Shown here in pieces: positions 1 to 13,800 of a stretch of 64,000 nt of DNA (the first letter of the stretch is position 1; each line of letters begins with the position of its first letter). Both the position numbers and the translations under genes were made by a program. The stretch is from Bugula neritina. Lineage: Eukaryota > Bryozoa > Gymnolaemata > Cheilostomatida > Bugulidae. The notes beneath the pieces were generated by a model that did not search any database, had not been told where the DNA came from, and saw only the letters and a list, made by a program, of their open reading frames with translations. The DNA is taken from NCBI GenBank assembly GCA_964035545.1, contig OZ037767.1, positions 8,670,207-8,734,206 of the forward strand, given 5' to 3'.

Positions 1-113
1 TAGAAAAAGCCTGATATCTATACCTAACACGAATACAGAACATACAGAACACAGGCTTAGATACTGTGTTACCGTGGTAACATTCAGCAGTACTAGCTGA
101 AACAAGAATAGTT

Positions 114-2558
114 TTAAGTACTGTGTGTATGCCGAATAGTTCCACTAACTGAGAGAAGAAAAATTGAAATGCTGCATATATAATAATCAAAAATAAGCAT
201 GCAGATATATGCTGCAAATATCTAACAGGTAGTAGACCTGAAACTATACTAACCTTGTCTCTTAGCCAAGTTTATGAGAGTCTTATGATCACAGGCTAAA
301 GCAGTTCTGTACAGAACACTATCAGACACACTGTGTGTTTTTGATAAGATCTCCAAAGCTAAGGGTCTGGCAATATGCCGAGAGGCGTTAGCTATTAGGG
401 CCCAATACTATGGAAGAATGTATAATACTTTGTATAAAACATTACAAGTTGACAATGGTAACGGCTATCAACTCTCGACAAGAAAGATAAGGTGGTATTA
501 GTTGTAGAGCTTAGAGATAAAAACTACATAAAATGTACTATTTTAAAAATTGCCATACTATAAATAACTACTCCCCAGCATTCTTTAAATGTTGCATAAA
601 TAACTTTGTCAAATTTAATTAATAACCAAGAATTGAAATTGTGTAAATGCAATAAAAGTGCAAACTGTGTCTAATAGCTTCTATTTTATAGCTGTCAATT
701 TTCTCAAACCTTATCATAAAATAAATCTCATTAAATCTCCAACAAAAAAGAAAACTTGAAAACAGAATCTGAAAGTGGAGGCAATTCTAGAATGACACCT
801 GAAACATTTCACAGCCACATTAAGTTACCTTTGGTCCTTGTTGGAAGCAAAAGTCTTTCCACCATCTTCTTTCAATATAGTTGGAACTAGAAGAAAGACA
901 ATCTTGTCTGCCGAGTGAGTAGATGGGAGAATGCTCTAAATACTAAAAATAGATTGAGACATAAACTATTATTGCATTTAATAATGTAAAATAAAAACAT
1001 ATTTTAGTGAAATTTGCATGTTCAATTTAAACTAATCATTGTAGCAGTTTTAGTTTGCTAAGAACCCGTAATCTTATGTAGAGGCACAAAAATATTACTG
1101 TTGTAGTTATAAGCAGTTTTAGTATTTATTTATAACACATAATTAAACAACATTAAATATGTAATTAAAAACAAATATAATGTTAAAATAGTATCAGTAT
1201 ACCATCATTACAGCAAAATTGTTTCGTAACTGTTTGAAGCTAAAATTAGAAGAGCGGTGCAAGCATTTTGACATAGAGTAAACTATAAATGTTGATGGGT
1301 AATAATCTGTATTGTAATTTCCACTGATGTTAGTATAGATTGGTGAAAGTACATGGTAATAAAATGCATCTTACCCATACCTCATCATTTCCAAGTTTCA
1401 GCCGTTCCACGTTGATTGTATTAAGATTAAGATTGCTTAAGGTAATTTGCGCAATGTGATAACTGGCAAACAATGCACTAGAAGCCGAAAAAACTCCTAA
1501 AGCACATATCTTGTCTTTGAGATTTTTCATTGGATTTGGACCTCTAACAATCATACAATGTTAATATGCTTTTCTTGAAGTTCAAGCAGCTCATGTATTG
1601 GTAACTTCAACTTTTCCCAAAACTTGTATTCTAAAATATTACAGAGAATTTAGCCAAATACATGATGATAAATAATAATTCCATTGATGAGAAGTTTTCA
1701 TTAAAAACTATGAATTTTTAAAACAAAGTCTGCCAATGTCCCCGACAATTTCAATTCGCTACATTTTAGCTAATTATAAAAGTAAGACTAGCAATTTTCC
1801 TAGTGGAACGAAAAATTGTTTCTCACATTAGCATCACTATCTGTCTGCTAGAAACTTTAAAAGTAAACATTATGATTATTATTTTGACTATGATTAATGT
1901 CATCATTATCACATTCAGCATCATTATGGTTTTTACTGAAAAATAATGCTTGATAACTCATTAGTCTTTTAAATACTAATAAACTCTTACTAATAGTAAT
2001 ACTATTACAATTAAAAAAACTCACGCAATCCACTGGCATTAGTAATACTAATACTAATACTAATACTGTAATAGTAATACTAATACTAATACTAATAGTA
2101 ATAGATTAAATTTAATGATTATGTTTAACTGGTAATTCAGATAAAAAATGTCAACAGAAAAACTAGCGTTGAATGATAAAAATTACATTAATCGTTATTA
2201 ATGCTTATTTATCTGATTTGAAATAGTTATACCTTATAACTATAAGAGCTTTAACGGTAATTTAGTTAAAGCAATGACGACAGCTGGCTGACAAACTGTT
2301 AGTTGACATTTTCATGTTATGGCAAAGTTTTGCAAACTACTTCACAAAAAAATTAAATGTAATTTAGTTACCTACAATAGGTAGTAGCATCTTCAGACTA
2401 CTACATAGAGTGTAGTAATATTTCGTTTTAAAAACAGAGTTGTCTGCTACATATGCAAGGATGACTATATGCAGATGCAATGGAACCGTTGTCCGATAAC
2501 GACATATGGAAACATCGTGTTATCAACTGGGGATTGCCGGCTCCAAATTAGCGGCCAT
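114..2558 (-). CDS. Unrecognised multi-exon minus-strand gene, possibly frameshifted
   Basis: I do not recognise this protein. Coding-looking exons on the minus strand are 2558-2528 (ATG, reads MAANLEPAIP), 1630-1557 (YKFWEKLKLPIHELLELQE), 1543-1375 (RGPNPMKNLKDKICALGVF and on), 935-829 (ADKIVFLLVPTILKEDGGK), 509-446, 407-254 (YWALIANASRHIARPLALE) and 148-114 ending in TAA. Splice phases agree from the third exon to the last and between the first two. The segments look alpha-helical, and no signal peptide or catalytic motif is visible. Two oddities: the 1557/1543 junction leaves only 13 bases and changes frame, and the 445-408 intron would be only 38 bases. This suggests a frameshift, an assembly error, a decayed gene or wrong boundaries. 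The first donor (GTTGAT) is weak. It lies head-to-head with the EHD gene. The gene as such is moderately supported; exact joins are uncertain. Confidence 0.45.
2041..2104. repeat. ACTAAT-type hexamer tandem repeat
   Basis: About ten imperfect copies of a TAATAC/ACTAAT hexamer, within the putative first intron of the minus-strand gene. Confidence 0.8.
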
Positions 2559-4630
2559 GTGGTACAAAAATTTGATTTGGATTTTCCGACTGAGTTTTCG
2601 ATAGAATTACCCTCAAAACCCGCTGGATAAATGATCCCATGAAGAATTTTGTTTGCAGACTACAACTTGGTCTATACAGAATTCACGCATTAAATTCAAA
2701 GTTTGCATCAGCAAAAGGATTCCGTTCAGTGTAACTCGAATGTTTTGTTGATTTTAACTTTTTTTTGAAGTATAAATGTCTCTATGTTTACAAGTATAAT
2801 TATCTTTATAAGTATAACTATGAGTTATTCATAAAATTATAACTAATACTATACACATGAGGTTAGTTATACTATAGTAGAAATAAATATAATAAATAAT
2901 TTTCAGTTTTGCTTTCACTTTGACTTTCACTGTGACTATTCAATTTTTGCATTCACATTAATTATAGCTCATAAATATAAATTAAATATCTTGTTTTTAC
3001 TTTAATTTTTAAAATTACAAGGTAGAATTAGTTTAAAGAGTTAATTTTCATGTTAATCATAATTATAATAAATATGATAATCATAATCATAATGATATTG
3101 ATAATGATATCAAATTCAATACATAATGATAATAAATGATCATAATGATAATATCAATATAATAATAATGCAGAATAATAATAATATAAATAATAATACA
3201 GGAAACGATGTGTTACTGTTAATAAATTAAAATATGATATTAAATTTGATTATGAAATTGAAATGTGTTTGGAGTGATGATGGCTGTCATGACAATTATT
3301 ATTATTATTATCATTTTGGTTCTGTGATGATGAGATTCAAACGGCACCAAACTCACAGTGAATATGATATATTATTATTACCAAAATGTCATAATTGTCA
3401 CCACTTAATTTTGATGTTATTATTACTTTTGTAGACTTACTTTAATGACCGTAAATCTGTTACTAAAACTGGTTTTGATAGTGTGTTGTAGTTACTTAAA
3501 TGTAATAGTATGCTAAACTCAATTCAGTACTACTTATACTTGTAGCAATGATTCAGATTGTAAAGTAATAATAAATATACTTATACTTATAGTTGGAGTT
3601 GATGTTATACATATGTTTATAGTTATACTTACAAAACAGGTTATAGTTAAACTCAAGTATAATCATAGAAATAATAATTTATACTAGTATTTAATGCTCT
3701 AATTGAGATTTTTCATATTCATAATGTTTTTGTATTACTTATTCTTTGAGTTTCAATTAATCTTCTGCTCAACCTGATTATAACAGCTGTGATGATCTTG
3801 ATGATCACCTGTTGAAGTCTATTATAATCATCACGTTGCAGTTTAAACTAAATGTGAGACTCATGTTGAATAAGAATAAAATTATTCATTATGAATTATT
3901 GAATAAGCATTATTTTTATTGTTTGATTTGATATTGTTATTCATTAACTCAATCTGAAACCATATGAAACTGTATACTGATAATTGCCATCTATTTTATG
4001 ACCAAAAGCTTTTTGTAACAAAGAAAGTATTTTAGTATGCTTCTTGTGGTAAATTTTACTGAAAATCATTCTATTTGATTAAATTTTACATAGATGCTTT
4101 CTAAATATTTAGTCTTAAAGCATAAAGTTTTATTTACTGTAATATTTTAGTTTGTCGTGTGAGGGTTATGCTAAACCTGTAGAATAACTCAAACACAGGC
4201 TCAAAGTGTTCGTGAAATCTTCAACTTCAAAGAGACTGATTGCGTATGCAGAGAGTGAAACATACTCCAAACAAAGGGAATCTCCAAAGGGAGTCATGAA
4301 AATGTTAATAATTCACGTTGGTAAACTTTAGTTGATACTTTGAAGTAACATATTCTGAGTTATGATAATTAATGCAATGTGCTAACCTGTGTGTATCATA
4401 ATAGTTATCACTCCAGTGTTCACTTTAAGTACGGGGGGGGGGGGGGTGTCTGGTTGCAGTATAGTTGCAAAAAATGAACTGGTGATCTTATTCAAGCTTA
4501 GAGGCTAATTTCAACTATCGTAACTCTAATTTTATGATTTTTACATAGAGTACAAACACCTAAGTTATTGTATGCCTATAAATACTACCCATGGTAAAGA
4601 TTTGTATTTTGTTAAATTATATTTTAATAG
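2559..4630. other. Divergent intergenic region, low-complexity AT-rich
   Basis: This lies between the minus-strand gene start and the first EHD exon candidate. 2470-2740 is the most CpG-rich part and could serve as a promoter for both genes, which is inference. 3060-3220 is an ATAATGAT-rich tract and 4433-4446 is a run of 14 G. No convincing exon was seen, although any upstream EHD exon must lie here. Confidence 0.4.
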
Positions 4631-4720
4631 AATGCCTGCAGGCCTCGCATATTGGGTAAAACTAGTTGGTGGACTTGCCAGACGCGGTGTATTTCTTCGT
4701 GGATTTCTGGTCTTTTTAAA
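4631..4720 (+). other. Candidate N-terminal EHD exon without an in-frame ATG
   Basis: A 90-base segment sits between a possible acceptor (TAATAG) and a consensus donor (AAA/GTAAGT). Read in the EHD frame it is fully open for 30 codons, enters the next exon in phase 0, and ends SSWISGLFK. Family members normally begin MFSW a similar distance before the conserved helix, so SSW is in register with FSW. The codon where Met is expected is ATT, and a TAG lies immediately upstream in frame. Either another exon supplies the ATG, initiation is non-AUG, or this is 5' UTR. The ATG at 4632 is in another frame and does not read into EHD. Confidence 0.4.
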
Positions 4721-4871
4721 GTAAGTATTTTTTACATGAAAGCAAATTTCTTTTTTTATTTAACTAGTTTAATATCAAGTTTTCATTTTCAATGATTCAA
4801 TTTTTTTTTAAAAATATAGAAAAGATTATTACGTGTTTTTTATATTTATCTTATTTATTTGTATAACTCAG

Positions 4872-7800
4872 CAAGACGAGACAAGATCCTTCAACTCAGT
4901 CCGGGATGGGCTGAAATCTATGTACAGTCAGTGCCTGGAGCCACTGGAAACTACTTATTTATTTCACGATTTCCATTCACCAAAACTTCGGTCTGCGGAT
5001 TTTGATTACAAGCCATCAGTAATGCTAATTGGTCAATATTCCACTGGAAAGGTAGTTTCTGTTCATTGTTGTTGGTGTACATGTGTTTGTTGGTGTATAT
5101 GTGTTTGTTGGTGTACTTGTGTTTGTTGGTGTACTTGTGTTTGTAGTTGGTGTACATGTGTTTGTTGTTGGTGTACATGTGTTTGTTGGTGTACATGTGT
5201 TTGACGGTGTATATGTGTTTGTTTATCCCAAGTATAATTTTTTGTTACATATTGCTGGTTTGGCTCACAAACTTCTAGTATTTTATTATTTATTACATAA
5301 TTTCTATTTTTCTGGCATATTTCACTCACACTATCATTCTTTTTACAGTTTTTTATATCAATTTTAAATGAAACAGATTTAAGAATAATTGAAATTATAT
5401 ATTTATTGTTTTTATTAAGAATTGATCGGTGTTAGGTCTATTCCTTGCTGTATATATAATATTCTACTTCTATATAATATACATGTATGAACATTCTAAT
5501 TTGCACATTCTTGCAGACTACATTTCTGCAACACATAGTTGGTAAAGACTACCCTGGCATGCGTATTGGCCCAGAGCCCACCACTGACAAGTTCATTGTT
5601 ATAATGAATGGCAAGGAAGAAAGCATTGTACCAGGTCATACAAATTTCTCTAATCTTTCAAGTTTTTCCAGCTGTCTGGTTATTTTAATTCACATTGGTA
5701 GTCTTTTTTCTCTCATAGTAATATTATATTACATGTTTCCTGTAACTTAAATATGATATACACATGTAAAGATAACTCCAAATTTTCGCTTCACAACGCC
5801 TGTTTTGCTTTTAAACTTGCATATTTGCGGATTATTGTTTTTATTCAAGATGAGAGCTGTGTTTATTGCTTCTTGCATTTTAAATTCATTGGAAACAGCT
5901 TTTTCGTGCATTAATTTTCCTATTTTGTAAACTATGTGCATTTTAGTATATAAATGTATGCATATATGAGTATATGAATGTATGCATATGAGTATATGAA
6001 TATATGCATATATGAGTATATTAATGTGAGATGATGGAATGCAGGTAACGCCCTCGTCGTTGATGCCAACATGCCATACGCTCCTCTGTCTAAGTTTGGC
6101 AACAAGTTCCTCAACAGATTCCAGGCCTCAGTGACCTCCACACCGGTACTGGAGAACCTCACTCTAATAGACACACCCGGTATTCTGTCGGGAGAGAAAC
6201 AGTTGATAGACCGGGGCTATGACTTCATACAGGTGTGATGTCACACTAAAGTTGGATGTAGATCTGGTAGTTTATGATAAGTTCTTCCTCTAACATAATT
6301 AGCATGTGTTTACATAAGACTCGTATGTTCTACAAGGTGGTATAAGACACTCTAAGCTATGCGACAGTTAGGTATTTGCTTCTGCACACTAGTGGCTATC
6401 AGATTCTACTAAAATGATAAGCAAGGATGCTTTGGAATTATCTTGCCTCTGGAATTAAATTATTCTATGTATCTGTGGTCATTTAGTCATAAAAGGGAGG
6501 TAATTCTTTAAAACTAATTTTCTAATCAATCACAAGCACCTTTTTGCTTCCTATTATGTCAAGAGAATAATGTTGAGTAGCTGTCTGTGAATTAAACTCT
6601 CAGTCATGTAATGGGAAAAACCAGACTGCATGATCTTCAAATTACTCACCTGAAAATGTTCATAAAAACTGCTCTTCAGTTACTTTTCTAATAGCCAATA
6701 TTTGTATACAAGAGGAACACCTATGTAATCAAAGATGTCCCTAGTGAATATATCATTGAGTTATAGCCAAGAGCTACCTAAACATTGAGCGTGTTTCACT
6801 GAGAGGGGGAGGGGGTGTCTTGCTAACTAGAAGTTACCACATTTCATATGTAAACTAATTTATTTATATGTTATGCCCTACAGTAATTATTTGCTCATGC
6901 TCTCTATATAATGTCATATAAACTCACACGCGTTTATAGTTGTCATCCCTGTGAGAACCCATGATGGAAGGGGTTTTGTTAAAGCAGGCTAAGGACTTAT
7001 TCAGATGATGCACAGGCCACAGGAGCAATTATGACTGGATGCTCTTCCTAACATCACCAATGGCCTTTACTGGGGTTCAAACCCATGACTTTCGGTTTAC
7101 TAAGTCATTGGTCTAACCCCTAGACCACGACTGCTCCTTCTATGTAATGTCATATAGTGATAGTAACATGCTAACAGCTAGTCTATTCAACTGCTCTAAC
7201 AGGTTGTACAGTGGTTTGCCGAGAGAGTAGATCGTGTAATACTGCTGTTTGATGCCCACAAGTTGGATGTGAGTGACGAGTTCAAGAGGACCATCGAGGT
7301 GCTCAACATGTACGAAGACAAGTTGAGGATTGTGCTGAACAAAGCTGACCGAGTGAGTCCGCAGCAGCTGATGAGAGTGTATGGAGCTCTCATGTGGTCA
7401 TTGGGTACGGTGCATTAGTTTCCTTGCTGTATACTAGCTACAGCGTAGTAGTATCTCATGTTATACGGCTTACTGAGTCATGTCTGTTCTTCCCTCACAT
7501 AATCTCTAAAGTCTGGTATTGGCACTACTAGTATTAAGTTGCGTTTATACCTCTACTGAAAAAAGTTCGGAGTTTCAGTTAACAACGCTTGTCCAAGTAC
7601 CCCTTTGTAGTTAAACTGAAACTGGCTGAAATCATATTGATGTGGAAGCCTACTTTTTAAAAATGAAATCTGACTCGCCTAATTGCTATCCGATGCTCTT
7701 TGAAAACATCGAGAATTAGTAAAGTTGACAGCATAAAAGTGATGATTAAGAAAGCGTAGGCGATATGATTATTAACATATAAGTACGTCATCCAATCGAC

Positions 7801-10800
7801 AAAGTCATAACTAAATAACGATATTTACAAGGAGTTATTACTCCTTTTATTTATTATTCTGAACTCGGCCGATTAAGTTATCACAGTACAAAAAATTTAC
7901 GAGTGGCTTTTACAATGCAATGCAACTCGAAAAAATTTCAACTCGGCCAAATTGAATTTCTCACTGAAAATCGTGAAGGTATAAACGCAACTTTACCCTT
8001 ATAATTGTGTTGAATAACAAGTAGCCCCAAACTAATATTGGAAATACTCAAGATTTCAAATTAAAATGACCACTTAGCATTTCATATTCTGGTATTAATT
8101 TTTTCAATTTCGGTTTGTATCTTTAGTACTTTGTATTTTGGATGCCATTTATGACTTGTCACCTATTAAATGTGTTCACTCTACGGGTGGGGGGGGGGGA
8201 GGGCTTTGTATACCCTGATGCTGTGTGGCATAGTACCAAATGCACAGGAAAGCACTAAGTATCTTGAATATCAATAATTTACATAACAGTACCAGAAACA
8301 TCCTACCAGCTGTCACAGAACTGACACATACTGAAGACACTAAACACAGATGCTGGAATATCATTACTGAGGACATATACTAATGACTATCACTGCACTG
8401 CCACCAGTTCATTATTTGATAAATTACAATTATTTAAAACTAGCCTCATTATTATTAGTTGATTAAATTTTTCTCTAGTTATTAAAGGAAACTAATTGCT
8501 TTAGATATCTACTGTGTCGTCATAAGATTATTCGCACCAGTTCTTACCTATCCTTGCTTTGTCCTGTTCAGGTAGAGGTCCTTGTGAAACTATTCCTTAC
8601 TTTAAATTTCTAAACCCTGTATAAATTAGAGTTGCATTCTCTTTTACTCCAACATTTAGTCAAGGTACAACAATTCCTAACAATTAACGAATTCTATGTT
8701 CTCACTACATTTTGTAGATTTGAGATAGCTTTCTGAAAGTTGTATACTTTCAATGTGTGTAGTTGCATAGTTCCCTTGGCATCTGTTGCAGGTAAGATAG
8801 TCAACACGCCAGAAGTGGTGAGAGTGTACACAGGTTCCTTCTGGAAACAGCCTCTCCAGCACACCGCTAACCGGCATCTGTTTGAGCTCGAGCACCAGGA
8901 TCTCTTCAAGGACTTGCAAAGTTTACCAAAACAGAATTCTATTAGAAAGCTCAATGACTTCATTAGGAGAAGTCGGCTGGCTAAGGTTTGCCTTGTATCT
9001 CATTTAATTAGAATGAAGTTGATCTGTTTGCACTGTATCAAGTAGAAAGCTAATTTTTGGTTTTGCAATCTATTTATGGTCTACTTAGAGTGTCAACATT
9101 TGTTATCCTTCCTGAATCTGCAATCCCATCAACTTTGGGTCCTGTTTAGCCATCTCACTCTCAGCCAATGTTTCTCTCGTCAGTTTGACTAGTTTTACTG
9201 CTAGTTTTGATGTGGTGGTCTGGTCAATAAGTGTGATTAATGGAGTGGGGAGACACTAGACCACAGTTATGCAACATAAGCATAGGAGTAATATTATATA
9301 TTTAGTCCTGCAAAGCATGACATATGGTAGATTTAGGAGCCTAATTATAAGTACCAACCATTGTCTGTCAGTGTACCTACTGCTGCTTTAATATGGTTCA
9401 TTACCACCAGCCTAGTAGTCTCACCCTTTCAGTAGTCTCATTAGTTGACTTATTAGGACATAAGCTTTGTGTTTTCTCTCACTGTTAGTATATAGATATC
9501 GTGATCTGTATCTGTGTAATGAGGGTTTCAAGGCGTTGTGTTGATCATCTTCAAAATTGCTTAAATCAAGCTCTAGAAAGTCTGTTTAAAATATTCCCCA
9601 AAAAAAGCTGTTCAGTTTACCAGCTGATAGCAGGTAAAAATTAAGAGAATTCACAAAGTAGGATATAAAATATATAAAGTGTCCAAGTTACTTTGTTAAA
9701 AAGTTGTACCCCCAATTCCAAACACGAGAACCAAAAACTAATGCACTCAGTCACCACTAACTCGGAGCTGCTTATAAAACAATTCAATATAATATTCTTC
9801 CTTTCACTCAGTAGCCTCATTCCCTTTAACAGCTTCACCCACCCCTTTGACTTGCATGCATATTCAATGCCCTACTAAGGGGGAGTATTTAACTGGCTAG
9901 CTAGCTATGAGCACTGAACTGAAACTATATATAGTTCAATGGCTATGAGCTTTCCCACTGCAAGTTTTTACCTAGCTGACCACGGTATATTCTGTAGATT
10001 GTCCCCTCTCTTTGTTGAGCACTTCTGCCTGGAGTTTATCTGTGTTGGGATTTCTCCAGTGTAGCTATTAGGATGTTTACTTCACTTTGACAGACTGGCT
10101 AATTGCTCCATTACTATCAGCAACTAATCACTGGTCATCAATCATTCTGTCACCAGCTTTAAGGGTGCAACTGACTGTATTCACTCAGCTGAACATTGGC
10201 AGACCTACCTTATAATATCTGATTGAGAGATATGATGTTTTTTGTATTTTTTGCTGGCGTGTTGTTTTGTCATGTTTTTATCAGTATAGGAGGTATTGGT
10301 GATTTAGTACCTGTAAAGTCCACATGATTCACTAATCTATCACCAGTCTTAGTGAAGAAAAGAAGATTAATAGCTGACCTAGCACGCTGGGTTTCTTTAT
10401 GCCGGCATGCTCCAAGCCGTGCTTATGTTCTAATCAGATGAGGTGGTGCCCCATGTAGGCTCTCTACCTGACCTTTTGCAATCTAACACGTGTCTAAAGT
10501 CAGAGGATTATAACATTGTGATCTGGATTGGTGGTGCTTAAAGCTCACTGCTAGTTTAAATCTCTTGAGGAAGGGTACAGGTCTCTTCAATAGTACTTTC
10601 AATTCAATTAAGTGGAAAACCTTTATTACACCATAACCTCAAACAATGAGTTGACTGCAACTTCCCTTCTGTTATGCTACTATTCAGGCCATTACTCATG
10701 CTGATGATGGGACTGCATTCTCTATTAACCAAAGTTATTCAATTACAATGCTGCAAGTAATTGTGGCTCAATTTGGTAATCCTCTTTTGGTGGTATTATT

Positions 10801-13800
10801 CTTATTCAACAATCTTTCCACTCAAGTAGATGGGTGGATAAGCATAAACAGCTCAATACTGGTGGAAAGATATTATAGAATCTCTATTTGGTGAAACAGC
10901 CGTGGTCTAGGGGTTAAAGCGTTTGCTTTGTGAACACGAAGTTGTGGGTTCGAACCCCGACAAAGGCTATTGGTGATGTTAGGAAGAGCATCCAGTCATA
11001 ATTGCTCCTGTGCCTCATTTAAACAAGTCCTTAGCCCGTTCTAGCAAAAACCCTTACCATCAGGGGTTTCTCACAGGGATAGCGACTATAAACTTGCGTG
11101 AGTTTTTTTTTGTTTGGTGAAACTTGAAAACATCTAACTGGGGAAAAAGAAGGCTTTTGTCCCTATTTGTTAGCTGCCAGCTATATGTTTCTTCTCCGTC
11201 TATTCCAGTTTAAACATAGGCTTTATTCCAATACATATTTTTCTATATAATGATAATAAATAAGAATAATTCAACAGACAGCCCTGTTAGGACCAGCTCA
11301 CGGTATGATAAAGGTGCTCCTCACCCAACCTAGCAGAGCTACTGTAGTATGATGGTTGGAGACTGTATCCCCTATAATGCAAAGATTGAGGTGATTACTA
11401 AACAGACAAAGTTCTAGAGGCAATCAACACCAAATCTTGCAGGATTTTCTAGCGCGGATGGTAAAATAATGAAGTCAGAGGATAATTTCATGATAGACAT
11501 GGTGGTGCCAAAAGAAGAAAAAAGTGAAAGTTGAGAAATGCCAAGAATTGGCAGGATTGAAGAAAGGCAATGAAGACATGTGGTAATGTGATACCCATAG
11601 TTATGGAGCATAAGGGACAGTTGCTAAAACTGGAGAAGTGGTACATAGGGATGATATATGGGTGAAGTTTGTGGTTATTACTACTGTCAGCATATGGGAA
11701 GGTGTCAGGGTGGGAAGGTCTAAACTCAACACCAGTTTACCATCAGGCTGTGAATGCCATAAAGAATAACAATAATAATAACAGGTTTTTAATAATAGTA
11801 ATAATAATAGTACAAAAAATTCCCACCCCACCCCCCTCCCAGGACTGTCCTTTCTAGGCCTTTGCCAAATTTTGGTGCTTGGAACCCCTAATAATCTCAA
11901 TAATTCACTGCAATTGATTTTGTAGTTGTCTTCCTTTACATGTACTGTAAGTCTGCATCGTAATCACTGCATTGCCATTGCTCCGCATTATGCAGCCATG
12001 AATCCATTCGAAGCAATGGATACTCAGTGAATGTACACTGCTTATGTGTCATTCAGCTTTGTTAGATATTAGTGTTGCCCTTTGTGCTCCTTCAGTGTTC
12101 TTCTGTACGGTCTCCTTTTTTCTTATATTCTATTTACTCATATATTGTAATAATTCATCAATCAAAACCAGAAGCATCATTCAGTAGGTTGTTAATATTT
12201 AATTGTTATGTTAATATTTATCTTGGTATAAAATAGGTGCACTAAGGAAACTAGCGTTCACTCAAGGAGAGATTATATTAAATATTTTAATCTTAAAACT
12301 GGTATTTAATTGCTAGAAGATGTGTTCAAACTTAACACAATTAATGGTCTAATTAAAACCAGGTTGTTGAGTGAAGTCACTGTAATAAACTCAAACTTTC
12401 ATACTTACGCAGCTCATGTAATGCACATTTGTAAGAGGCCTACACTTGGATGTTATGGTTGCTGTTTAAACGGAATAGGACCTTCATTTAAAAGTAACAT
12501 TCCCCGGTAATACATACCATTTGGATTTCATCTCCTGTTCAGAAAAGTTATTTTTTAATAAATTGAAACTTTTTATGCTCAAAACTGTTTAAGTGTGCAC
12601 TTTCAGGGTGACTACTGAAATCAGTGAAGCTAAACTTTCTCTAACCATACTAAAATTACAGCTAATACTATTTTAATTAGGTTCTACCCCCAACCATCCA
12701 TTAACTGCATAGCTTAATAATATCTTTGGCCACTACCCAATTCTGACACTTGAGCAAACTGTATATTAAGAAAATTTAATCCTCTTCAAATAAAATAGCA
12801 TTTTCTAAGTCTGAGTCTTACCATTGTTGTTTAGTGATGAAGTTGTATTATGCCAAGTGCAGATAATTTGGGGTTGCTCAGCTCTTTTTTCTCGCCTTTC
12901 TCCTTTTCGGGTTGCCAACGTCCACATGAGGTTTATTAGAGACTGCTTTATACTGTAGGTAAATAATCAAGTAGTCATACAACTTTTGCCTGTATATACA
13001 TCAAGTAGCCACACAACTGTTACCTGTATACTTCAACAGGTACATGCATACATAATATCTGAGCTAAAGAATGAAATGCCGAGATTGTTTGGAAGGGAAG
13101 CGGCTAAGCAGAGACTTATTGACCAGTTAGACACGGTGTACAGACGGATACAGAGTAGGTACGGAGTGAGTGCCGGAGATTTCCCTGATATCAATCAAAT
13201 GAGAAGAAAACTCAAGGTGAGGATCAGAGGTCACTTTCGAATTTTTCACCAACATGATGATATTGTAGTTTTTCCCTTTTAAGTAAAACTTGCTCTACTT
13301 AACCTCGACATAAAGGCTATTCACATGGCAATTAAGCATACTAATGTTTAAAAAACAAGTTATTTTATTGGTTCTGAGAGAAATTTCCTTAGAGATAAAA
13401 TCAAATATTTGTTTCTGAATCATGGGAGTAATCACGAAGCATTTTTACTAAAAATATTTATATTCTTATTTAAAAGTAAAAAAGTTTTGGTTTTCATGTG
13501 TCAATGCTTTTGGGTTCTAAACTGGGTTCTGTTAAGACTCAATGCTTGCAAGTAACATCTCTGAGATGAACAGCTGTCTGTTTGGAGCTAGCTGTTTACT
13601 TCCTGAGATGAAGAACTTAGGCTATAGTCAGCTTGTTAGTGGGTGAAATACCAGGTTCCAAAATTAGTACCATGTTACAATCATCAACTGTATTGTACAT
13701 ACAGTAATTTCGATCATTATGATTCTGCCCAAGTAATGGTGTAATTTAGTACATTGTGCAGTATTCCACGCAATCACCTGCCTCTTAGAATTCTAGACTA

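Noticed and set aside
2480-2551. 23-codon plus-strand frame MEPLSDNDIWKHRVINWGLP
   Set aside because: Closed by TAG with no donor, and it overlaps the better-supported minus-strand start exon.
4632-4723. Short protein starting MPAGLAYWVKLVGG
   Set aside because: The ATG frame runs into a stop at the donor and does not read into the EHD exon. A loose likeness at the first four residues to a small mitochondrial protein does not continue.
5083-5367. Val/Phe/Gly repeat frame
   Set aside because: Translation of the intronic 18-bp minisatellite.
10898-10965. Functional tRNA gene
   Set aside because: Only the promoter boxes are tRNA-like. The segment is the head of a SINE enclosed by a target duplication and does not fold as a full cloverleaf.
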